Positions 17,324 to 24,556 of a stretch of DNA of 64,000 nt are shown here, one piece after another. A model generated the notes under the pieces. That model searched no databases. It was not told the DNA's origin and worked only from the letters and a program-made list of their open reading frames with translations. A program made the position numbers and the translations under genes. This stretch comes from Ardenticatenaceae bacterium. GTDB taxonomy: Bacteria; Chloroflexota; Anaerolineae; Promineifilales; Promineifilaceae. The stretch is from the NCBI GenBank assembly GCA_020634435.1, contig JACKBS010000005.1:248001-312000 (forward strand), read 5' to 3'. Each line of letters starts with the position of its first letter. Position 1 is the stretch's first letter.

Positions 17324-18616
17324 TTAGGCGTGTGCCGGTTCAAACTGGGCTTCTTCAGTAGAGCCCTTCAGAGCGGCGGTGGATGCTTCGCCACCAGAAA
17401 CCGTTAACTGAATTTCATCAAAGTAACCGGCACCAACAAAGCTTTGGTGCTTCACCGCCCGGTAGCCATCGCTGGCTTCCAGGGCAAATTCACGTTCTTG
17501 CAGGCGCGAGTAACCTGCCATGCCTTCATTTTTGTAAGCCAGAGCCAGTTCAAACATGCTGGTGTTTAGCGCATGGAAGCCAGCCAAAGTAACAAACTGG
17601 AACTTGTAGCCCATCTTGCCCAGCTCCACCTGGAATTTGGCGATGGTTTCTTCGTCCAGATTGCGCTTCCAGTTAAACGAAGGTGAGCAGTTGTAAGCCA
17701 GGAACTTGCCGGGGAACTTCTCATGCACGGCTTCAGCAAACTCGCGGGCTTCGCCCAGGTCTGGCGTAGAGGTTTCGCACCAGATCACGTCGGCGTATGG
17801 CGCGTAAGAGAGCGCACGTGCGATGGCGCTTTCCAGGCCACCCTTGATGCCGTAGAACCCTTCGGACGTGCGGGTGCCGGTGAGGAACGGCTGGTCGCGC
17901 GGGTCAATATCGCTGGTAAGCAGTTCGGCCGAATCGGCATCGGTGCGGGCAATGAGCACCGTGGGCACACCCATCACGTCGGCCGCCAGGCGGGCGGAGA
18001 TGAGCTTCTGGATGAATTCGCGGGTAGGCACCAGCACCTTGCCGCCCATGTGGCCGCATTTCTTGGCCGATGAGAGCTGATCCTCAAAATGGACCCCGGC
18101 TACCCCAGCTTCGATCATCATCTTCATCAGCTCAAAGGCGTTGAGCGACCCGCCAAAACCAGATTCTGCATCGGCGACGATGGGGGCAAACCAGTAAACG
18201 CCGTTCTGGTTGTTCATGTGGTAGATTTGGTCGGCGCGCATGAGCGCATTGTTGATCCGCCTGGCCAGCTGCGGGGCGCTGTCGGCCGGATATAGGCTCT
18301 GGTCGGGGTAAGTGTGGGCCGCGCCATTGGCGTCGGCGGCTACCTGCCAGCCACTTAGATAGATGGCTTTCAAGCCCGCCTGCACCATTTGCACCGCCTG
18401 GTTACCGGTCAGTGCGCCGAGCGCATTGACATAATCCTCCTGGTGCATTAATCGCCAGAGCCGTTCTGCGCCCATACGCGCCAACGTGTACTCAATCTGA
18501 ATGGTGCCCCGCAACCGATTAACATCTTCAGCGGTGTACGGCCGTTCAATGCCTTGCCACCGCTTATCAAATTTCCAGCTATTTTCCATTTGTGCTGCGT
18601 CGTATTCTTTCGACAT
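17324..18616 (-). CDS. aceA: Isocitrate lyase
   Basis: Splits isocitrate into glyoxylate and succinate, the first step of the glyoxylate shunt that permits growth on acetate or fatty acids. The 430 residues equal the usual short bacterial form. The catalytic loop KKCGHMGGK is intact (about residues 186-194). FEDQLSS just before it, NCSPSFNWK and the early LWRLMH are family landmarks. The ATG at 18616 follows a GGAGGAG site by six bases; the longer open frame has no such site. It is the second gene of aceB-aceA, 70 bases after aceB, and ends at a strong terminator. Regulation is probably by the divergent RamB-like protein. One ACGGCCGT site near the N-terminus is read E-R-P. Confidence 0.97.
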   Translation of the reverse strand: MSKEYDAAQMENSWKFDKRWQGIERPYTAEDVNRLRGTIQIEYTLARMGAERLWRLMHQEDYVNALGALTGNQAVQMVQAGLKAIYLSGWQVAADANGAAHTYPDQSLYPADSAPQLARRINNALMRADQIYHMNNQNGVYWFAPIVADAESGFGGSLNAFELMKMMIEAGVAGVHFEDQLSSAKKCGHMGGKVLVPTREFIQKLISARLAADVMGVPTVLIARTDADSAELLTSDIDPRDQPFLTGTRTSEGFYGIKGGLESAIARALSYAPYADVIWCETSTPDLGEAREFAEAVHEKFPGKFLAYNCSPSFNWKRNLDEETIAKFQVELGKMGYKFQFVTLAGFHALNTSMFELALAYKNEGMAGYSRLQEREFALEASDGYRAVKHQSFVGAGYFDEIQLTVSGGEASTAALKGSTEEAQFEPAHA

Positions 18617-18686
18617 GCTCACTCCTCCGATTTGAAAACAAAATGTTGAATAATGCGTCTGGCTAAAAGCAGCCACCGCGAAAAAA

Positions 18687-20270
18687 CTAGTTCAAATATT
18701 CATAGGCGGGCAGCGTGAGAAACTCGGTAAACGTTTTGCCCGTCACAATTTGCTCAAACAACTGGCTGGCGTCCCGATATTTGCCCTGCTCAAACTGCTC
18801 TGACCCCACCAACCCTCTAATTTTTTGCAACACAGTGGGCATCATTTCATGAATCAGTTCGGAGGTGATGGAACGGCCGTCTGCCAGCTTGGTTCCTGGA
18901 TTGTGCAGCCACTGCCACACCTGCGCCCGCGAAATTTCGGCCGTCGCCGCGTCTTCCATCAGGTTGTAAATGGGCACGCAGCCATTACCGCCCAACCAGG
19001 CCGCCATGTATTGAATGCCCACGTCGATGTTGGTGCGCAACCCAGCTTCAGTGATGTGGCCTTGGGGCACGGCCAGCAAATCCTCAGCAGTAATTTGCAC
19101 ATCTTCGCGCAGTCGGTAAATCTGGTTGGGACCGGGCATCACCTTGTCGAACTCTTCTTTGGCAATGCTCACCAGGGCAGGATGAGCCACCCAGGTGCCA
19201 TCGTGACCGTCTTCGGCCTCGCGCTTTTTGTCGGCGCGTACTTTCGCCAATGCTGTCTCGTTGGCGGACGGATCATTTTTGATGGGGATTTGTGCCGCCA
19301 TGCCGCCCATGGCGTGGATACCGCGCCGGTGGCACGTTTTGATGAGCAGCAGCGAGTAGGAATGCATCATGCGCGTGGTCATCGTCACTTCGGCGCGGTC
19401 GGGCATGACAAAACTGGGATGATTACGGAACTTACGAATGGCGCTAAAGATGTAATCCCAACGGCCGCAGTTCAATCCGGCCGAATGGTCACGCAGTTCG
19501 TACAAAATTTCGTCCATCTCAAACGCCGCCAGGATATTTTCGATGAGCACCGTGGCGCGAATGGAGCCTTGGGGCACGCCCAGCATTTCTTGAGCCTTCA
19601 CAAACACATCGTTCCACAGCCGCGCCTCGTGATGGCTTTCTAATTTGGGTAGATAAAAATAGGGGCCACTGCCTTTACCGAGCAGTTTCTTGGCGTTGTG
19701 GAAGAAGTAGAGGCCAAAATCAAAGAGGGAAGCGGAGACGGTACGGCCGTTTAATGCTAGGTGCTTTTCGTCCAGATGCCAGCCACGGGGGCGCACCAGC
19801 AGCGTGGCAATCGTCTCGTTCAATTCATACAGCTTGCCGTCGGGATTGGTGAAGGTAATGGTGCCATCAATGGCGTCGCAGAGATTGATCTGCCCTTGAA
19901 CCGTGTCGTACCAGGTGGGCGAATGCGAATCTTCAAAGTCGGCCATGTACATGTTGGCGCCAGAGTTAAGGGCATTGATGACCATTTTGCGGTCTACCGG
20001 CCCGGTAATTTCTACACGGCGGTCCATCAGGTCGGTGGGGATGGGGGCGACTTGCCACTCACGGTTGCGAATTTCGGCCGTTTCTGGCAAAAAGTCGGGC
20101 ATTTCGCCAGCGTCTAGCCGCTGCTGGCGCACCAAACGCTCTCGCAAAAGCGCCTGCCGACGCTCACCAAATGTTTCCTCTAAAGTGGCGACAAACGCCA
20201 ACGCTTCAGGGGTTAAAATCCGATCAAAGTCTGGATACATTTCGCCAGTAAGCTGTAAATCGCGGGACAT
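18687..20270 (-). CDS. aceB: Malate synthase A
   Basis: Condenses glyoxylate with acetyl-CoA to malate, the second step of the glyoxylate shunt. The 527 residues match malate synthase A (about 530), not the longer G form. Landmarks are ADFEDSHSPTWYDTVQGQIN (about 108-127), LVRPRGWHLDEKHL, PKLESHHEARLWNDVF, ATVLIENILAAFEMDEILYE, GLNCGRWDYIFSAIRKF and the C-terminal ISRAQVWQWLHN. I chose the ATG at 20270 because AGAGGAG lies about eight bases upstream and the family begins there. It heads the aceB-aceA operon and is divergent from a RamB/ScfR-like regulator gene; two identical palindromes occur in the shared spacer. Confidence 0.97.
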   Translation of the reverse strand: MSRDLQLTGEMYPDFDRILTPEALAFVATLEETFGERRQALLRERLVRQQRLDAGEMPDFLPETAEIRNREWQVAPIPTDLMDRRVEITGPVDRKMVINALNSGANMYMADFEDSHSPTWYDTVQGQINLCDAIDGTITFTNPDGKLYELNETIATLLVRPRGWHLDEKHLALNGRTVSASLFDFGLYFFHNAKKLLGKGSGPYFYLPKLESHHEARLWNDVFVKAQEMLGVPQGSIRATVLIENILAAFEMDEILYELRDHSAGLNCGRWDYIFSAIRKFRNHPSFVMPDRAEVTMTTRMMHSYSLLLIKTCHRRGIHAMGGMAAQIPIKNDPSANETALAKVRADKKREAEDGHDGTWVAHPALVSIAKEEFDKVMPGPNQIYRLREDVQITAEDLLAVPQGHITEAGLRTNIDVGIQYMAAWLGGNGCVPIYNLMEDAATAEISRAQVWQWLHNPGTKLADGRSITSELIHEMMPTVLQKIRGLVGSEQFEQGKYRDASQLFEQIVTGKTFTEFLTLPAYEYLN

Positions 20271-20337
20271 GAGTGGGCTCCTCTCTGCATTTTGCAGGGT
20301 TGCTACAAACTTACTTTCTTGCAAAAACGACACGCAC

Positions 20338-20351
20338 AGCGAAAATTCGCT
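20338..20351. promoter_or_regulatory. Palindromic operator candidate 1 in the aceB-regulator spacer
   Basis: AGCGAAAATTCGCT has 6-bp inverted arms (AGCGAA/TTCGCT) around a two-base centre. The identical 14-mer recurs at 20421-20434, 83 bases away. This copy lies 68 bases upstream of the aceB ATG. Two identical palindromes between aceB and a divergent regulator suggest binding sites for that regulator; this is inference. Confidence 0.65.
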
Positions 20352-20420
20352 ATTTGTGAAGAAAAGTATAAACGAAAGACGCACTGTGTCAAGAGTAAAA
20401 ACGGCGATTTCTAGTTTTAT

Positions 20421-20434
20421 AGCGAAAATTCGCT
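20421..20434. promoter_or_regulatory. Palindromic operator candidate 2 in the aceB-regulator spacer
   Basis: Second exact copy of AGCGAAAATTCGCT, 84 bases upstream of the regulator's ATG. The 83-base centre-to-centre distance is close to eight helical turns, which would place both sites on one face of the DNA. Confidence 0.65.
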
Positions 20435-20518
20435 AAAAGTTGTATTATTGCGAGGTGTGGTTTGTAGAACCGTTTACATAAAACCCAAGCAGCCTACATA
20501 CCGGCGAGTAAAGTATCT

Positions 20519-22027
20519 ATGACAAACAATCTCATCAACATTATTTTTGGCATGAAAGTACGCCAGGCCCGGCTGGAAGCGGGGTTAACGCTGTCTGAAT
20601 TTGCCACTCAATGCGAACTCTCCCCTTCTTACGTCACCGAAATCGAGAAGGGGCGCAAATACCCGCGTGTTGACAAAATCATGCGCATGGTAGAAGTGCT
20701 GGACAAACCGTACGACGATCTGGTGTCCATCAAGCTGTCCCACTCCATGACCCACCTCAGCACCACCCTCAAATCTGTCACGTTCCAACGGTTTCCCTTT
20801 GAAGAGTTTGGCCTGGAATTGAGCGACCTGGTTACCCTGCTCACACGCGAACCGGAGAAGGCCAGCGCTTTACTGCACGCGGTACTGGAAATCGGCCGTC
20901 GTTATGATTTGCACGAAGAAGATTTTTTGCGCGCAGCACTGCGCTCGTACCAGGAAATCCACGAAAATTATTTCCAGGAGCTAGAAGACGCTGCTCAAAA
21001 GTTTATCGACAAATTTGGCACGGACTTTGGCCTGACCAGCGATCCGCCAGCCAGCCGAGATGCGCTGCAAAAAATACTCCAGGAAAAGTACGGTTACCAG
21101 ATCGATCTGGAAACCATTGCCACCCGTCCCGCTCTGATCAAATATCGTTCCGTCTTTTTTGAGGGCAGGAAGCCACGCTTATTGATCAATAATTCGCTAA
21201 ATCCGCAGCAAATCAAATTTATCTTGGCCCGCGAGGTGGGATATCAATATCTCAAGCTCAAGGAACGGTCGTTTGCCTCTACACCAGACCAAATCAACTC
21301 TTTCCAGCAAATTCTGAACGACTTTAAGGCGGCTTATTTTGGCGGCGCACTGTTGATGCCCAGGGCTCACATCATTGCCGATTTGCAGCATTTGTTTGAA
21401 CAAACCACCTGGTCGGCGCATTTGCTGTTGGCCATGCTGGATAAGTACCACGTGACGCCAGAAATGCTGTTTTACCGCTTTAGTGAGCTGATCCCGCAGT
21501 TTTTTGGCGTGAAGCTGCACTTTTTACGGTTTCATCATCGGCACAACAGCGGGACGTACCAGCTCGTTAAGCAGCTCAACATGAACCAACTCATCGTGCC
21601 CAGCGGGATTGGCTTGCTGGAGCATTATTGCCGCCGCTGGTTATCGGTGCGGCTGCTGAGCGACATGGAAAGCGCAGAAACGGTGCCAACTACATCTGAC
21701 CAACCGTATGTGGGCATTCAGATGTCCGAATTTGTGGAGACGCAGGACAAGTTTTTGTGCCTGGGCTTTTCACGAGAGCTAAGCCTGTCGCCGGGGGTGA
21801 CGAGCAGCGTGATTGTGGGTTTCCGGGTGGAGCCGGAGCTAAAAAACACGATTCGCTTTGCACATGACCCAGCCATTCAACAGGTGATCATCAATGAAAC
21901 GTGCGAGCGGTGCCCGCTTACGGCCGAACAATGCCGCGAACGAGCCGTGGAGCCAACCATTTTGTGGGAAGAGCAAAAACAACGAGACCGCAAACTGGCC
22001 CTGATGCAAATTCAAAATCAAGTGTAG
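20519..22027 (+). CDS. XRE-type regulator with IrrE-like and DUF2083-like domains (RamB/ScfR-like)
   Basis: A 502-residue regulator. Residues about 12-67 form a Xre helix-turn-helix (KVRQARLEAGLTLSEFATQC, SYVTEIEKGRKYPRVDKI). A middle region (about 190-330) resembles the ImmA/IrrE-like domain but has AREVGYQYL where the protease would have HExxH, so it is probably not a protease. The C-terminal part fits DUF2083-type short-chain acyl-CoA sensing regulators and ends with a Cys cluster (CERCPLTAEQC). In actinobacteria, RamB of this type controls aceA/aceB and acetate genes; the divergent position next to aceB suggests the same role here. There is no obvious SD. It has no ACGGCCGT site. It converges on the hybrid kinase gene with a 6-base gap. 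Confidence 0.88.
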   Translation: MTNNLINIIFGMKVRQARLEAGLTLSEFATQCELSPSYVTEIEKGRKYPRVDKIMRMVEVLDKPYDDLVSIKLSHSMTHLSTTLKSVTFQRFPFEEFGLELSDLVTLLTREPEKASALLHAVLEIGRRYDLHEEDFLRAALRSYQEIHENYFQELEDAAQKFIDKFGTDFGLTSDPPASRDALQKILQEKYGYQIDLETIATRPALIKYRSVFFEGRKPRLLINNSLNPQQIKFILAREVGYQYLKLKERSFASTPDQINSFQQILNDFKAAYFGGALLMPRAHIIADLQHLFEQTTWSAHLLLAMLDKYHVTPEMLFYRFSELIPQFFGVKLHFLRFHHRHNSGTYQLVKQLNMNQLIVPSGIGLLEHYCRRWLSVRLLSDMESAETVPTTSDQPYVGIQMSEFVETQDKFLCLGFSRELSLSPGVTSSVIVGFRVEPELKNTIRFAHDPAIQQVIINETCERCPLTAEQCRERAVEPTILWEEQKQRDRKLALMQIQNQV

Positions 22028-22033
22028 GTGTGT

Positions 22034-24424
22034 TTATTGGGACGTGGTGGCGTCTGAAGAAATGCTCAGGGGGAGCGAATACCGGTTAATTGCGGCGGAT
22101 AAATCTTCTAAGCGGACTGGTTTGCTCAGATAGTCGTTCATGCCCGCCGCTAAAAAGCGTTCGCGGTCGCCCTTGAGGGCGTTGGCGGTCAGGGCAATGA
22201 TGTAGGGTTGTTGAATGGCCGGGTTCTGGCGGATAAGCTGCGTGGCGCTCAGGCCATCCATCTCGGGCATCTGCACATCCATCAAGATAATGTCAAAAGT
22301 CTGCTGCTTTAAAGCGTCAATTACTTCCTGGCCTGTTCCCGCCACACCGGCAAAATAACCTAGCCGTTCCAACATGCGCAAAGCCACTTTTTGGTTGATG
22401 GCGTTATCTTCGGCCAGCAGGATGCGCAGGTGCGGAATTGATTGCTCCAATTCCAAGGAGGCGCTAACTGGTTCCTGCCCATTTCTGACGGTTATGTTTT
22501 GGCTCAACACTTGTTCCAGCGCGTAGAACAGATTTTTTTGCTTGACGGGCTTACTAATTTGCAGCGCAAACAGGGCCTGATCTTTGGGGCTGACGGGTTG
22601 CCCTAACGAGGTGAGCAAGATGAGTGGAAACGGCCGTTGCGCACAATTTTTGCGGATTGCCTGAGCCAACATCACACCATCCATCTGGGGCATCTGCATA
22701 TCCAGAATGGCTAAATCAAACTGCTTGTCATGGGCCAGCAAACGCAGGGCTTCTTCGCCGGAGGCCACCAGGTAAGAATCGGCCTGCCAATGGTACAGGT
22801 AATGTTTAAGAATGAGGCGGTTGACGTCGTTGTCATCAACAACCAGGATGCGTTTACCTCGGAGTAAGGTGGAGGGAACGGCCGTCTCATCCTCATCAAA
22901 CATGCTTTCTGTGGACGCTACGATGGTGAAGTTGAAGGTGGAACCTCGCCCCGGTTCACTCTCGACCCACATTTGGCCGCCCATCGCCTCTACCAATCGC
23001 TGGCTGATAACCAGCCCCAAACCCGTACCGCCAAATTGGCGCGTGGTGGAAGAATCCACCTGGCTAAACGACTGGAACAGGCGGTCCATGCGCCCCTTGG
23101 GAATGCCGATGCCTGTATCCAGCACCGCAAAGCGCAGCGTGGTCATCCCATTCTGCGTACCGACCAGCGTGACGGAGAGAACTACTTCCCCTTCGGCCGT
23201 AAATTTGACGGCATTGCTCAGCAAATTAACCAGAACCTGGCGCAGCCGGGTGACATCTCCATTCACAATTTCTGGCACATTTTCGCCGATGAAACAGGCC
23301 ATTTCCAGCCCTTTTTGGTCGGCGGCGGTCACGTTGAGATCCAGCGACTCTTCCATACATTCGCGCAAAATGAAGGGCGCTTGCTCTAGTTCCAGCTTTC
23401 CGGCTTCGATTTTGGAAAAGTCTAGGATGTTGTTGATGATGCCCAGCAAGCTGTCGCTGCTGACCCGCACCGTTTGCAGGAAATCTTGTTGTTCAGACGT
23501 CAGCTCAGTGTCCAACAGCAGGCCAGTGAGGCCAACAATGGCGTTCATGGGCGTGCGAATTTCGTGGCTCATGTTGGCCAGAAACTCGCTTTTGACAAGG
23601 GTGGCGGTTTCGGCTTCGTCTTTGGCCTGCTTGAGCGCAGCTTCACGCGCTTTGCGCTCTGAAATATCGCGGGTGATGGATTGCCAAAGAGTTTGTGGCG
23701 CGCTGGTAAACGGCCGTACCCGAACCTCTACCCACAAATAATGGCCATCTTTGTGCTGCATCTGGGCTTCAAACGAAAAATCTTCGTTTTGGTCGAGCGT
23801 GTGCAGATATTCTGGAGAACGAAAAATTTGGCGATCCTGAGGGCGAAACAGTGGCAGCGGACTCTTCCCCCGCAGTTCATCATAAGCGTAGCCCAGAATG
23901 TCAATGCTAGAGGAGGAAACGTAGGTCATCTTGCCATCCGGTTCATGGAGGCAAATTAAATCGTTGAGATTTTCTGAGAGGAGCCGGTACAGCTGTTCAC
24001 TTTCTTGCAGCGTTTTCTCAATTTGCTGCCGCTCCACAAGCTCTTTTTTCAGCCTGATACTTAAATCTTTGAACTTACCCACGATCATAGCTGCCAGGAG
24101 GGTAATGACATGACCCGGTAGAGCTTCCAAAAAAAAGATGGTGGGAAACGGCCGTACCATGGCCACAAACACCAGCACATTCACAAAGTAGGCGGCAACG
24201 GCGGCCCACACGCCAATCCAGAACCCATAAATCCAGGCCAACAGCAGCACCGGCACCATGATGAAGCTGGATACCACATTCCCCAAAATCGGACGCAAAA
24301 AACTAAAGGTCACGACGTAAACGGCCGCCAGAACCCCAGCAACGATGGCGATTTCTACCGATTTGGAGAATCGGCTGGTCATTTGTTGCCACCAGTTTTG
24401 CAAACGCTGAATATGGAATTTCAT
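22034..24424 (-). CDS. Hybrid sensor histidine kinase (TM-PAS-HisKA-HATPase-REC-REC)
   Basis: A membrane-bound hybrid kinase of about 796 residues. Four or so N-terminal membrane helices (20-115) and a coiled linker precede a PAS domain (about 150-265, LYRLLSENLNDLICLHEPDG and DGHYLWVEVRVRPF). The dimerisation box has His287 in ANMSHEIRTPMNAI. The ATPase shows NLLSNAVKFT, DTGIGIP and GGTGLGL. Two receiver domains follow with phospho-acceptors Asp575 (LDMQMPQMDG) and Asp716 (MDVQMPEMDG). No output domain follows, so signalling needs a separate partner not evident here. The start is uncertain: I use the ATG at 24424; the frame continues to a TTG at 24490. From HisKA onward it is closely similar to the neighbouring kinase, indicating duplication. 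Confidence 0.93.
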   Translation of the reverse strand: MKFHIQRLQNWWQQMTSRFSKSVEIAIVAGVLAAVYVVTFSFLRPILGNVVSSFIMVPVLLLAWIYGFWIGVWAAVAAYFVNVLVFVAMVRPFPTIFFLEALPGHVITLLAAMIVGKFKDLSIRLKKELVERQQIEKTLQESEQLYRLLSENLNDLICLHEPDGKMTYVSSSSIDILGYAYDELRGKSPLPLFRPQDRQIFRSPEYLHTLDQNEDFSFEAQMQHKDGHYLWVEVRVRPFTSAPQTLWQSITRDISERKAREAALKQAKDEAETATLVKSEFLANMSHEIRTPMNAIVGLTGLLLDTELTSEQQDFLQTVRVSSDSLLGIINNILDFSKIEAGKLELEQAPFILRECMEESLDLNVTAADQKGLEMACFIGENVPEIVNGDVTRLRQVLVNLLSNAVKFTAEGEVVLSVTLVGTQNGMTTLRFAVLDTGIGIPKGRMDRLFQSFSQVDSSTTRQFGGTGLGLVISQRLVEAMGGQMWVESEPGRGSTFNFTIVASTESMFDEDETAVPSTLLRGKRILVVDDNDVNRLILKHYLYHWQADSYLVASGEEALRLLAHDKQFDLAILDMQMPQMDGVMLAQAIRKNCAQRPFPLILLTSLGQPVSPKDQALFALQISKPVKQKNLFYALEQVLSQNITVRNGQEPVSASLELEQSIPHLRILLAEDNAINQKVALRMLERLGYFAGVAGTGQEVIDALKQQTFDIILMDVQMPEMDGLSATQLIRQNPAIQQPYIIALTANALKGDRERFLAAGMNDYLSKPVRLEDLSAAINRYSLPLSISSDATTSQ

Positions 24425-24483
24425 AAGTAACAATGCGGTAGAGCTTAGTCTGCTGTTCAATATTTTGATAAGCGCAGCAGGTT

Positions 24484-24523
24484 CTGACAAGCTGACTTTA
24501 GTCCCTTCTTACAGGAGTAAAAT
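24484..24523. repeat. Shared upstream element A of the two kinase genes
   Basis: CTGACAAGCTGACTTTAGTC and the following CCTTCTTACAGGAG align with 27590-27630 upstream of the paralogous kinase; ACTTTAGTCCCTT and CAGGAG are identical in both. It lies 60-100 bases upstream of the chosen ATG. It may be a shared regulatory site or a duplication remnant. Confidence 0.5.
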
Positions 24524-24556
24524 ACAGTATAAACACAAACGCCGCCAAGCAAAAAT

